Notes under the pieces: generated by a model
Database searches by the model: none
The model's input: the letters and a program-made list of their open reading frames with translations, nothing else
What the model was told of the DNA's origin: nothing
DNA from: Nostoc sp. FACHB-280
Lineage (GTDB): Bacteria; Cyanobacteriota; Cyanobacteriia; Cyanobacteriales; Nostocaceae
DNA length: 43,811 bases
Assembly (NCBI RefSeq): GCF_014697615.1
Contig: NZ_JACJSD010000054.1
Location: forward strand, 1 to 43,811
Direction of reading: 5' to 3'
In this document: piece by piece, positions 1-8,423 of the stretch
Position numbering within the stretch: position 1 is the first letter of the stretch
Layout of the letters: each line of letters begins with the position of its first letter
Position numbers and translations under genes: made by a program

Positions 1-128
1 TGCTAGAACCTACGAAGAATTAGATCAAGCTATCACAAATGCCCTAGATGCAGTGACTAAAAAAGACATTATTGGATGGTTTACTCACTGTTGTTACTAT
101 ATTGCACCCAACTGAGAACCGCTATATA
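1..128 (+). mobile_element. 3' end of an IS630-family insertion sequence (partial)
   Basis: The window opens inside a transposase reading frame whose last residues (KKDIIGWFTHCCYY) look like the C-terminus of cyanobacterial IS630/Tc1-type DDE transposases. The frame stops at 113-115, only about ten bases before host DNA resumes. The boundary is placed at the tatata run (123-128), because the minus-strand response-regulator gene keeps its family sequence up to the residues SETYI, encoded just to the right of that run. IS630 elements duplicate a TA target, which fits a junction here. The rest of the element lies to the left of the window. Confidence 0.75.
2..115 (+). CDS. IS630-family transposase, C-terminal fragment
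   Basis: Thirty-seven codons plus a TGA stop are readable. The start, the DDE catalytic core and most of the protein lie outside the window. The family call rests on the ending GWFTHCCYY and on the stop codon sitting almost at the element's end, as is usual for IS630. Whether the full element is intact cannot be judged here. Confidence 0.7.
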   Translation, partial: ARTYEELDQAITNALDAVTKKDIIGWFTHCCYYIAPN

Positions 129-782
129 GGTCTCGCTCAAGCAAGGATCGTAGTAAGATGTGGACAGTAGGGAAGTCCAGCCTGGTGCTACCGATTCTGT
201 GGAGACAATTCCTGAGCCATCGGACTGTAAGCGAAAAATGAGTACACGATCGCTCTTCAAAAATTGCCTGACTTCGCTGACAGTAGTTTGGAGAATTTCG
301 TCAATATCCAATGATTGATGAATTTTTTGAGTAATTTGCGAGATTAATCTGTCTTTTTCAATGCGTAGTTGCAGTTGGTTTTGTAGTTCTACTCTGGCGA
401 TCGCCGAGTTAACGGCCATTTGCAGCCTTTCTGCGGTAATCTGCTCTTTGACTAGATAATCCTGCGCTCCCGCTTTCATCGTCTGGACGGCGATTATTTC
501 GCTACCCTGTCCAGTTACAACAATCACAGGTAAGTATAGCTGTTGAGATGAAGCAGGATACAAGGTAGCAATAAATTCCAGTCCATCGGTATCTGGTAAG
601 CGGTAATCTAGCAATACAACATCTGGTTGATGCTGCTGCCATAGTTCTAAACCTTGCTTGCCAAGAGTTGCTTCTAAAATGTTATAAGAATAGTCTTTGT
701 CTTTGAGCAAACACCGCCGATAGAATTCTCTGTCGTTTGGGGAATCATCGACTATTAATACAGTACGCTGTTGCTGGCTCAT
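81..782 (-). pseudogene. Response regulator with GAF domain, truncated by IS insertion
   Basis: The N-terminal receiver domain (about residues 7-120 from the ATG at 782) has the acidic pair VDD, the phospho-acceptor Asp59 in VVLLDYRLP, Thr90 and Lys112 in DYLVK. A linker helix follows, then a phytochrome/cyanobacteriochrome-like GAF domain starting near residue 140 (SLDIDEILQTTV). The GAF sequence runs normally to YYDPCLSETYI. The last 15 or so residues (AVLSWVQYSNNSE) are antisense to the transposase gene and are not GAF sequence. The native gene would continue with the rest of the GAF domain and probably an output module such as a histidine kinase or GGDEF domain. The upstream TTG at 788 is a less likely start. 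The receiver may still fold, but signal output is probably lost. Confidence 0.85.
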
Positions 783-788
783 GAGCAA

Positions 789-1121
789 TTGTTGGGGTAA
801 TCTGGCATAATCTTAATTTCAAAACGATAATCTACAAAGGTTTCGATGTCTGCTTTAATTAAAAAAAGTTGAGCAGCTTGGCGATTTAGCTGTTGACTTT
901 ATATTTTGTAACAATCCGAAATATCTTTGTAAGATTAAGTAAATTTAACTTTAATTCTTATGTGAATTAAAAATTTTTAAACAATATCAAATTTATCACC
1001 CTGAGCTTGAGTTAAAAACTCAAGCTGGAAGAAATAAACATAAAAAATAGTTGCATTCGCTAGCAATTAATTAGCAAGAGGATTAAGCTATTGTGCATAC
1101 AAGTTGCCTCATTAAAATTGT
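789..1121. other. Intergenic region, no gene seen
   Basis: This is AT-rich spacer between the divergent regulator remnant and the metal ATPase gene, and presumably holds both promoters. No hairpin followed by a T-run and no recognisable operator was found. The ATPase start at 1122 lacks a good Shine-Dalgarno sequence. Confidence 0.5.
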
Positions 1122-3344
1122 ATGTCAATCGCCACCAAACCAGCTATTACTAAGCGAGTGGCTCAGGAAGCAAAAATCGCTACAGAAATTGAGTATCAGA
1201 TAGTACATAAAATTCCTGGCAGAATTCGATTTCGCGTTCCGTTGTTAAACCACGAACTAAATTATGCTCAAAACCTACAAGAGTTACTAGAAGCTGATAG
1301 TAGAGTTTTACAAGTAAGGATTAATTGTGCTTGTAGTTCTGTTGCAATTAGCTATCAATTATTTAGCCAGAATCATGAGTTAATACAAGCGGATTTAGTC
1401 GGTTTGTTAATTGAGGCGAGGCAACGTCAAAATTCTCTCATTCAAAGTCAAAACGTAGCAGAAGTAGATGATGATGGTCTGAAGTTGCCAGCTTTTGCGA
1501 CGGTTTTAGCTTTACTGGGTTTAGGGTTTCCTATCCCTAGATTGATAATTGCGGCGACTGTAGCATTAGCAGCTTTACCGATCGCAAAACGGGCTTACGT
1601 TAGTATTACGCAAAAACGCAAATTAAATATAGATTGCCTAGATTTTATGGCGATCGCTCTCACTTCTGCCCAAGGCAATTTATTAACACCAGCTTTGGTG
1701 ATGACTCTGCACGAAATTGGCGATATGATCCGCGATCGCACTGCACGCGTTACCGAAAATCACGCCGCCGATTTACTCGATTCTTTGGGACATTTTGCTT
1801 GGGTAGAACAACCAGACGGACAAAAACAACGCATCCTCGCCACCCAAGTCCAACCACAAGACACAGTAATCGTTTATCCTGGTGAACAAATCCCCGTAGA
1901 TGGACAAATTCTACGCGGCACAGCGTTAATCGACCAACAAAAATTAACTGGTGAATCAATGCCAGTCGTGCGCCAGTCAGGACAAGCAGTTTACGCTTCT
2001 ACTTTAGTCCGCGAAGGCGAAATTTACATCCAAGCGGAACGCATAGGTGCAGCGACTCGTGCCGGTGCAAGTATTGAGTTAGTGCAGAAAGCCCCAGTTC
2101 ACGATACACGAATGGGTAATTATGCCGCCAACATTGCCGATAAAGCAGTATTGCCAGCTTTAATTTTTGCTGGCTTGGTATTTGCCACCACCCGTAACCC
2201 CGCCAGGGCTGCATCTATTCTCACCCTCGATTTTGTCACTGGGATTCGTGTTTCTTTACCCACAACTTTCTTAGCAGCCTTGCACCACGCCACTAGACAT
2301 GGTGTATTAATTCGTAGTGGCAGTACTTTAGAAAAATTGGCAGAGATAGACACCTTAGTATTTGATAAAACAGGCACTTTGACTCAAGGTGATATTGAAG
2401 TTGTCGAAGTTGAAACCGTGGCGGGGAAAATGCCTACTAAGAGAATGTTAGCCCTAGCCGCCGCTGCCGAACAACGCCTGACGCACCCAGTCGCCGCCGC
2501 CGTAGTTAAATATGCCGAAAAACAAGGGATTGAAATTCTCCCCCGCCAAGAATTTGTTTATGAAATTGGTTTGGGTGTCCGCGCCGAAATTGATGGTGAA
2601 CAAGTTATAGTCGGGAGCGATCGCTTTTTGCGTCAGTGCGGTGTTGTCCTCGATTGTCTTTATGAACCACATCATTGCAACGATGCAGATTGTCCACACC
2701 ATTTAAATTGCCGTATTTCTGCCCATGATTCTTTGTTATATGTGGCAGTTAATCAAGAATTTCAAGGGGTAATTTATTATACAGACCCGCTACGTCCTGA
2801 AAGTGCAGATGTGATTGAGCAACTGCAAACCCAGTATGGTATGGAAATCCATCTGCTGACTGGAGATAATCAGCAAAGGGCCGTAGCGGTTGCTGAAGAA
2901 CTGCATCTGCCCCTATCGCAAGTTCATGCTGAAGCATTCCCCGCCCAAAAAGCTGAAATAATCCAAAAATTACGTCAATTAGGGAAAACAGTCGCCTTTA
3001 CTGGCGATGGCTTAAATGATTCTGTGGCTTTAGCTTATGCTGATGTAGCAATTTCCTTTAGTAATGGTTCCGAAGTAGCCAGAGAAACCGCCGATGTTGT
3101 CCTGATGGATGATAACCTCAGCAGTTTTTTAGCAGCAATAGCGATCGCTCGTCAAACCAAAGCAGTCATTAAACAAAATATCGGTTTAGCCGTCGTTCCC
3201 AATTTAGCCGCCTTGGGATTAGCTACAACTTTCGGGTTGCATCCTTTAGCCGCGACAATTATTCACAATGGTTCAGCAATTGCGGCTGGGTTAAACGGGT
3301 TGCGTCCCTTAATGCACCAAGATCCACCAAGACAGTCACAATAA
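1122..3344 (+). CDS. P1B-like heavy-metal translocating P-type ATPase
   Basis: This 740-residue ATPase should pump a metal cation across a membrane. An N-terminal HMA_2-like domain (about 24-100) begins around KIPGRIRFRVP. Two predicted membrane segments lie near 123-153. The actuator loop has LTGES (275-279). The phosphorylation site is DKTGT (415-419), the nucleotide domain has the P1B-type HP pair (455-456), and the hinge has GDGLND (628-633). The membrane motif that usually reads CPC, SPC or TPC before the phosphorylation loop reads SLP here (378-380, in TGIRVSLPTTF), so the substrate cannot be read from the usual code. A Cys/His cluster (512-530, containing HHCNDADCPHH) sits between the HP motif and the hinge. 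The closest functional analogy I can offer is CtpC-type ATPases; the metal is unknown. Confidence 0.85.
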   Translation: MSIATKPAITKRVAQEAKIATEIEYQIVHKIPGRIRFRVPLLNHELNYAQNLQELLEADSRVLQVRINCACSSVAISYQLFSQNHELIQADLVGLLIEARQRQNSLIQSQNVAEVDDDGLKLPAFATVLALLGLGFPIPRLIIAATVALAALPIAKRAYVSITQKRKLNIDCLDFMAIALTSAQGNLLTPALVMTLHEIGDMIRDRTARVTENHAADLLDSLGHFAWVEQPDGQKQRILATQVQPQDTVIVYPGEQIPVDGQILRGTALIDQQKLTGESMPVVRQSGQAVYASTLVREGEIYIQAERIGAATRAGASIELVQKAPVHDTRMGNYAANIADKAVLPALIFAGLVFATTRNPARAASILTLDFVTGIRVSLPTTFLAALHHATRHGVLIRSGSTLEKLAEIDTLVFDKTGTLTQGDIEVVEVETVAGKMPTKRMLALAAAAEQRLTHPVAAAVVKYAEKQGIEILPRQEFVYEIGLGVRAEIDGEQVIVGSDRFLRQCGVVLDCLYEPHHCNDADCPHHLNCRISAHDSLLYVAVNQEFQGVIYYTDPLRPESADVIEQLQTQYGMEIHLLTGDNQQRAVAVAEELHLPLSQVHAEAFPAQKAEIIQKLRQLGKTVAFTGDGLNDSVALAYADVAISFSNGSEVARETADVVLMDDNLSSFLAAIAIARQTKAVIKQNIGLAVVPNLAALGLATTFGLHPLAATIIHNGSAIAAGLNGLRPLMHQDPPRQSQ

Positions 3345-3365
3345 AAGAGAGGCTAGTAATTTTTA

Positions 3366-3398
3366 GCTTATAGCCCATGAAATAAAATGGCTATAAGC
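3366..3398 (+). terminator. Hairpin downstream of the metal ATPase gene
   Basis: Ten-base perfect arms, gcttatagcc (3366-3375) and ggctataagc (3389-3398), flank a 13-base loop, 21 bases after the ATPase stop. No T-run follows, so it may be an RNA-stabilising or weak terminator hairpin. Confidence 0.4.
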
Positions 3399-3465
3399 AG
3401 TCCTAAATGAATTACAAACATCTCTACCTTGTCTCTTTAATTCTCATATCAAATAGGATTGCTAT

Positions 3466-4311
3466 ATGTCTGTAAAACCTAATTACCAACCACAGGCTAC
3501 AGACACAAATATCGATGCAGATATTTATCTATTTGCGCGGCTGCAAAAACTTTCATTGGCTCAACGAATAAAAATCTTTGCTGCCCATGATAGTGGTGTG
3601 AAAAAACTATGTTTGGCAGGAATTAAAACTCGACATCGTGATGCTGATTTAGAAATAATTCGCAGTATATTCGCTCGTGCTGTACTAGGAGAAAAATTTA
3701 CTCCCACTTTTCAAGCAATAGGTTTTAATGAAAGTATGTGGATTCAAGACTCGATTAGCCTTGCAGGTGAAATACACCAAATTTTTGAGTCTATAAATAT
3801 TCCTTATTATGTCAGTGGTGGTGTTGCTAGTTCAATTCACGGTGAGCCTCGTTCAACCCGTGATTTAGATTTGGTGATTGAAGTTCAAATTGACCAAATT
3901 GATTTACTAGTAATCACACTAGAAACTGCTGGCTATTATTGCCCAGCAGGTGCAGTTGAGAACGTGAAACAAGCAAAAGAGCGAATGCTCAACATTACAC
4001 ATACAGAAACTATTGCTAATGCTGACATTTATATCAGTGACAAGTCCCCATTTGCTATATCACAAATGGCACATCGGATTTTAATTAATTTAGATGGCAT
4101 ATCACCTTTTTGGGTAGCTTCAGCCGAGGATACTATTTTACAAAAGCTGCTATGGAGTCGTGGTAGTGAATCTCAAAAACAATGGCGCGATGTTTTGGGG
4201 ATACTCAAATTACAAGCACAAAATTTAGACTATGTATACCTTGTAGAATGGGCTGAAAAGTTAAATTTAGTTGATGTTTTTAGTCTGGCATTAAATGAAG
4301 CTGGTTTATAA
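3466..4311 (+). CDS. Nucleotidyltransferase-fold protein of unknown function
   Basis: This 281-residue protein appears to have two parts. Residues about 105-230 look like a minimal nucleotidyltransferase: GGVASSIHG (the helix after the Gly-Ser-type motif) followed by STRDLDLVI, with the paired acidic residues that would bind metal. The class resembles DUF6036/AbiEii-type domains. Residues about 20-85 (LARLQ-type helices, then KLCLAGIKTRHRDAD and IFARAVLGEKF) form a separate unit unlike a nucleotidyltransferase. I suspect it corresponds to a small protein encoded separately in relatives. There is no signal peptide and no membrane segment. The gene stands alone and no partner toxin (HEPN or kinase-like) adjoins it. 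The function, possibly nucleotidylation of an RNA or protein, is inference. Confidence 0.6.
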   Translation: MSVKPNYQPQATDTNIDADIYLFARLQKLSLAQRIKIFAAHDSGVKKLCLAGIKTRHRDADLEIIRSIFARAVLGEKFTPTFQAIGFNESMWIQDSISLAGEIHQIFESINIPYYVSGGVASSIHGEPRSTRDLDLVIEVQIDQIDLLVITLETAGYYCPAGAVENVKQAKERMLNITHTETIANADIYISDKSPFAISQMAHRILINLDGISPFWVASAEDTILQKLLWSRGSESQKQWRDVLGILKLQAQNLDYVYLVEWAEKLNLVDVFSLALNEAGL

Positions 4312-4442
4312 AAGTTAAACTAGTTCTTAACTTTTAAATAACAAGTATGCAGCAACTTTTATCACATTGATGCCCAGTTTGCTTTGTGCGATCGCCAAAT
4401 TTAGGTAAAATCTTGAGGCGATCGCTATCTTTGAGATATACC

Positions 4443-4922
4443 ATGAGCAACATTCCCCAAGCTGGACAACCTACACCCACTTTTGCGACACCAGACCAAA
4501 ATGATAATTTAGTAAGTCTAGATGATTTTAGTGGTCAATGGATTGTCCTTTATTTTTACCCTAAAGATGACACCCCTGGCTGCACCACAGAAGCCCAAGA
4601 CTTTACCCAATTAAATTCAGAATTTAGCCAATTGGGAGCTAAAATCATCGGCGTTAGCCCAGATTCTATTAAATCTCATTGTAAGTTTATCAACAAACAT
4701 AACTTGTCAATTACCTTGTTGAGTGACCCAGAACACCAATTAGCAGATTCTTATGGTGCGTGGCGATTAAAAAAGTTTATGGGTAAAGAATATATGGGAA
4801 TTGTGCGCTCAACTTTCCTCATTTCCCCAGATAAAATCATTGCTTATGCTTGGCCGAATGTCAAAGCCAAAGGTCACGCTCAAGCAGTACTCAATAAATT
4901 ATCAGAATTAGCAAATCATTAA
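4443..4922 (+). CDS. bcp: Peroxiredoxin Q / bacterioferritin comigratory protein (Bcp)
   Basis: This thiol peroxidase of 159 residues, a normal PrxQ length, reduces H2O2 and organic hydroperoxides with electrons from thioredoxin. The peroxidatic Cys47 is in the signature KDDTPGCTTEAQDF. E. coli Bcp has its resolving Cys five residues later (Cys50), but here that position is not Cys. A second cysteine, Cys80 in IKSHCKF, matches the alternative helix-alpha3 resolving site known from some PrxQ proteins (for example Xylella). An in-frame GTG at 4386 would add 19 residues unlike the family, so the ATG at 4443 was chosen. Two HIP1 octamers lie just upstream. The secreted-protein gene starts 4 bases after the stop and is probably co-transcribed. 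Confidence 0.93.
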   Translation: MSNIPQAGQPTPTFATPDQNDNLVSLDDFSGQWIVLYFYPKDDTPGCTTEAQDFTQLNSEFSQLGAKIIGVSPDSIKSHCKFINKHNLSITLLSDPEHQLADSYGAWRLKKFMGKEYMGIVRSTFLISPDKIIAYAWPNVKAKGHAQAVLNKLSELANH

Positions 4923-4926
4923 ATAT

Positions 4927-5742
4927 ATGAAAGCACCACACCTGATAATTAGTCAATTAACTTTACTGGCAATAACTTGTATATTCGGAGTGCAAAATTC
5001 TGCCCTGTCCCAGTCTCCAACTCCCGCACTTTTGCCATTTTTTGATGATATCGATAACCCAGTTCCAGTGGGATTTCCTAGAGGACAGCAATTAGATATC
5101 TCACCAAAACCACCCACACTTAATACTTTTGACGGTTCTGTTCTGAAAACTTGTGGTGCGATTGGTACAAGAGTCCAACCCAATCAGTTTAAACAATTAC
5201 TATTATCTTATCCCAATGTATTGCGAAAAATTCAACAAGCTAGTGGTGGCGAAATCCGTTCTGGTCGCCGCAGTCAAAACCAGTTTCTTGAAGATTTAAC
5301 TAATGTTTGGTTTAAGAATAAAGGATTTGAACATATTTTTTGTGGTGAAATCTATAACGCCAATGATATTGGTGGGTTACATTTTGCTGGCAGATATTTG
5401 CAACTCCAAAATTCAGGCATTGCTGGCAGATTACCCAATAATCAAAAGCGGGAAGAAGTGGTTCCAGGTGTCATCTATACCCTGGGAGTAGTCATTAAAC
5501 AAAATAACAGAACAGTTACAGATAAAATTAAGGGCTATAGTTATCTCAGCAATGCCGAAGAAATGTTAATTGATGCCACTAGAGCATTTAAATTACAACA
5601 AAATCAAGAAGGTGCTTGTATTTATAATGTTCGTGACTCAGAAACAGGTACAACCTTTCCTACTGTTTTTGTCAGGAAAAACAAAGCAATTGTGACTTTT
5701 TATCCTGATGCTACTCCCCAAGGGACAAAATGTAGAAATTGA
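4927..5742 (+). CDS. Secreted protein of unknown function, downstream of PrxQ
   Basis: The protein has 271 residues. A Sec-type signal peptide covers residues 1-28 (hydrophobic LTLLAITCIFGV, likely cleavage after SALS). The mature part is proline-rich at first (30-65), then a compact region with cysteines in LKTCGAIG, HIFCGEIYN, GACIYN and near the C-terminus (GTKCRN), which could form disulfides. No transmembrane helix follows, so a periplasmic or exported location is expected. I do not recognise the family. The four-base gap from the peroxiredoxin gene suggests a shared transcript and perhaps a role in envelope redox stress, but that is inferred from position only. Confidence 0.7.
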   Translation: MKAPHLIISQLTLLAITCIFGVQNSALSQSPTPALLPFFDDIDNPVPVGFPRGQQLDISPKPPTLNTFDGSVLKTCGAIGTRVQPNQFKQLLLSYPNVLRKIQQASGGEIRSGRRSQNQFLEDLTNVWFKNKGFEHIFCGEIYNANDIGGLHFAGRYLQLQNSGIAGRLPNNQKREEVVPGVIYTLGVVIKQNNRTVTDKIKGYSYLSNAEEMLIDATRAFKLQQNQEGACIYNVRDSETGTTFPTVFVRKNKAIVTFYPDATPQGTKCRN

Positions 5743-5779
5743 TACCGAGTTGCTGTCAAAGATAGAAATTTAGGGTGAG

Positions 5780-5880
5780 AGTAGGGAGTAGGGAGTGGGG
5801 AGTAGGAATTCGTTCCACCCAACCTACATTTATTTTTCTCTCTTACCTGTCACCTGTCACCTATTACCTGTCACCTATCA
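5780..5880. repeat. Two short tandem repeat tracts (heptamer type)
   Basis: The tract at 5780-5807 repeats a gtaggga-like heptamer, and the one at about 5841-5880 repeats tgtcacc/tatcacc heptamers. Such STRRs are common between genes in Nostocales. They fill the space between the convergent secreted-protein and DUF4335 genes and run up to the DUF4335 stop codon. Confidence 0.75.
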
Positions 5881-7314
5881 CTGATACCCCTTCCAAGGAG
5901 TAACTTCTAGTTTGCCATTAGGATTAAACACTACTTGGTAATGCGCTAGAGGTTCTTGGTTGTTTGGTGCTGCGCCATTGGAACCATAAACAGATTGAAA
6001 CATATTGGGCAATGGCGTTTCACGGAAATTATCAAAGGCGACTTGATTTAATGGTTCATAATCAGCAATGATGCCATCTTTATTGACGGCGACTCGATAG
6101 CGTAAATCTTTGGTGTAGCTGGGAGTCCCTTTCCAATTTTGGCGAATTGTGTTGTACAGCTTTTGGTTTAACTCTTTAACTGTGTTAGCGTCTGTAATTT
6201 TCCGACCTACTACCTGTGGTGTACCAGCATAACCGCGCCAAGGGCTAACTTCTAACACACCTTTGCTGGTAAACACTACTTTAAATTGGGCTATGGGTTC
6301 ATTATTAATTGCCGAACGTTTTGCCGGGTTGTAAAGCAGTTTTGGTAACGGGGTGAAATTGATTCCTTCGTTTGACCCTTGATTTACTGCCTTATAACCA
6401 ACGATCGCACCATCACCAGCTACACCTACACGATAAACTAAATCTTCTTTGACTGTCGAGCGATCGCTCCAAGCCGGGTCTATTTGATTCCACACCTGAC
6501 GATTTAAAGCCCGTAGTTGAGATGGGTCAGTAATTTCGGCTGTTGTATTTAATAGGGCTTCTAAGTCTGTGGTTGGGGGTGCTGTAGCAGCTGTAGTCGG
6601 AGTGGCTGTCGGTGTGGCGCTGGCTAGGGGAGTTGTTTCTGCGGTGGGGGTAGGAACAGCAGTCGTAGTTGGTGTCGGAGTGGCGCTGCTTTGGGTTTCT
6701 GGTTGCGGTTCTGGTGTGCGGACTTGGGGGGGTGGAATCAAACTAAAAGCCACAGCTGCAACGGCTACACTCGCAACTCCAATACTGGCTGGTACTGCTT
6801 GTTTGATGACAACTTCACTAGCACCACTGTAGCGTCGGGGTATTGGTTGTAACTCTAGGGCTAACTCCGGGAGTGTTTGGGTATCGGCAAAAAATTGATC
6901 TACTGCTTCTACTAAATCAAACAACTGCACCGTGTTCATATCAATTTGAATCGGTGATTTATTTTGCTGAGAACCCAACACTTCGGTACTGCTTTCAGCA
7001 TGAACAATTAGCCGATGACGGTTATGGTCAATTTTTTGGAGTTCTACTAATTCTGAGTCTTGGTTATGGGCTTGGGGGTTGGGTACATTGCTTAAAAATT
7101 CTTGTCCATAAGCACTTACAGCCCTCACCAAACTTTCAAAAAATTCTCGACCTCCAACTAGAGGCTGCTTATAACCAGATATATAGCATTCTACATTTAC
7201 CAATATCGATAATTCTGGGCGGAGTTCTTGTAAATGTGCTGCCCTGGAAGCATCGCTTAAACCCTCTAAAAGCAACGTACAGTTAGGTAAACTGTATTTC
7301 CGTTGAATGTTCAT
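5878..7314 (-). CDS. DUF4335 domain protein, membrane-anchored, with duplicated C-terminal domain
   Basis: This is a conserved cyanobacterial protein of 478 residues with unknown function. Residues 1-150 are the DUF4335 region (RKYSLPNCTLLLEGLS at the start). A single membrane helix lies at about 175-195 (GVASVAVAAVAFSLI). A low-complexity Pro/Thr/Ala linker spans about 196-250. Two copies of a domain of about 100 residues follow (262-362 and 375-477). Each begins with a LNxxxxxxI helix, has YRV-V--DG-I--Y in the middle, and ends VSPWRGY or VTPWKGY. The start codon overlaps the stop of the DUF3038 gene by 4 bases (ATGA), so the two are translationally coupled. The topology suggests a cytoplasmic N-terminus with paired domains across the membrane, but orientation is inferred. 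Confidence 0.85.
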   Translation of the reverse strand: MNIQRKYSLPNCTLLLEGLSDASRAAHLQELRPELSILVNVECYISGYKQPLVGGREFFESLVRAVSAYGQEFLSNVPNPQAHNQDSELVELQKIDHNRHRLIVHAESSTEVLGSQQNKSPIQIDMNTVQLFDLVEAVDQFFADTQTLPELALELQPIPRRYSGASEVVIKQAVPASIGVASVAVAAVAFSLIPPPQVRTPEPQPETQSSATPTPTTTAVPTPTAETTPLASATPTATPTTAATAPPTTDLEALLNTTAEITDPSQLRALNRQVWNQIDPAWSDRSTVKEDLVYRVGVAGDGAIVGYKAVNQGSNEGINFTPLPKLLYNPAKRSAINNEPIAQFKVVFTSKGVLEVSPWRGYAGTPQVVGRKITDANTVKELNQKLYNTIRQNWKGTPSYTKDLRYRVAVNKDGIIADYEPLNQVAFDNFRETPLPNMFQSVYGSNGAAPNNQEPLAHYQVVFNPNGKLEVTPWKGYQ

Positions 7315-7937
7315 TCCACTTCCCCATCAAAAAGACTAATCCAGAACCGTTGCATTCCGGCCGTACCAGTACAAAATAGAAGTTTTTCTAACAAATTAAT
7401 TGCTAACTCATCCAATTTTTCATCAGAAGTTAATGCTAGTACTCCAGAGCGCCGCGCATTCATTCTGCTTTTAAAATGCACTCGGAAGCGTTCTAGGTAA
7501 TTAGATAAACGTAAATTTTGTTCCAGAGGAATCTGTTTTTCATTCATTTGCTGATATATCATCAGCATTTGGCGGATGACCACGGTTAACCGCCGAGCAA
7601 TGTAACAAGCAATAACTACTAAAGCCTTGGCTTCTATAATTGTTAATGGTCTGCGGATATTAGCGCGGCGCATGGGGTTAGAGCTACGCATCCGCCATAA
7701 ATTTACCCGATTTTTAATGATTTCTTTTAAATCCAACTCTTCTGCAAAGGCCAAAATCGCTTCGGAACCACCAAGTTCTAAAGCTTCAATGGCCAATAAG
7801 ATGAGGTCGATTTGTAGCCGAGTTCTGGGCGGACATCCTTGTCCTGCGATCGCCGGATCTGGTAACGTATCCAGAATCATGGGCGTTGATGCAGGTGCGG
7901 GACTGTTGAACGGCGTTATGCTCGCGGAGACATTCAT
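7311..7937 (-). CDS. DUF3038 domain protein
   Basis: This conserved cyanobacterial protein has 208 residues from the ATG at 7937. A longer in-frame start at 8009 would add 24 residues that do not look like the family, so the internal Met (MNVSASITPF) was preferred. The body is helical and rich in Leu/Ile (QIDLILLAIEALELGGSEAI, then KALVVIACYIARRL), with many basic residues, and has no signal peptide. DUF3038 and DUF4335 genes are usually adjacent in cyanobacteria. Here the DUF3038 stop overlaps the DUF4335 start, pointing to one functional unit. The biochemical role is unknown. Confidence 0.85.
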   Translation of the reverse strand: MNVSASITPFNSPAPASTPMILDTLPDPAIAGQGCPPRTRLQIDLILLAIEALELGGSEAILAFAEELDLKEIIKNRVNLWRMRSSNPMRRANIRRPLTIIEAKALVVIACYIARRLTVVIRQMLMIYQQMNEKQIPLEQNLRLSNYLERFRVHFKSRMNARRSGVLALTSDEKLDELAINLLEKLLFCTGTAGMQRFWISLFDGEVE

Positions 7938-8423
7938 TCTATAAATTACCTTGTGCGCTTCCAACAGACTAGATACACTAGTACAACTAAATTTAAGATA
8001 AGTAGCCAAAAAATAACATTAAACCTGTGGCAGTAGCCATAATACTTGACGTATACATGACTTAACTTGTTCTACTCCAAAGTTTGCATATACTTAAATT
8101 CCAGTTTTTACAGCATCAGTTCACCTTCTTGTATTGAGTACCATTCCATAATTTAAGCTTGGTGTAGATTCTCACTATCGTCAATGGATGATGATACTAG
8201 AGCCTCAAATCCAGCGTATGACATTATAGTGTACGATTTTTCAAGTCTGAAGTTTAAAGTATGAAGTCTGGAGTGGAAAATGCTAGATTTTCTTCTTCAG
8301 CCTCTCACCCCAGTATATTTCTGCTTAAAATTAAGCACCCATTACTGAGGAACAGAAAAACTCAACTACTCATTTCATACTTCACACTTCATACTTGACC
8401 TACTCCTTATTTTCTAACTGTTT
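7938..8423. other. Intergenic region with inverted copies of an STRR-like repeat
   Basis: This spacer lies between the divergent DUF3038 and apt genes. It holds one copy of an aagtatgaagtctg-type repeat at 8242-8276 and an opposite-orientation copy (ttcatacttcacacttcata...) at 8374-8397, close to the apt start. The two could pair over about 100 bases. No gene or T-run terminator is evident. Confidence 0.6.

Noticed and set aside
4386-4442. Upstream GTG start extending PrxQ by 19 residues
   Set aside because: The extension is basic, runs through two HIP1 octamers and is not part of the PrxQ family; the ATG at 4443 gives the standard N-terminus.
5779-5880. Possible CRISPR-like array after the secreted-protein gene
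   Set aside because: The units are only 7 bases, contiguous and degenerate, with no spacers; this is a short tandem repeat tract.
6569-6832. Val/Gly-rich plus-strand frame
   Set aside because: It is the antisense of the Pro/Thr linker and membrane helix of the DUF4335 gene; low-complexity coding strands give open antisense frames.
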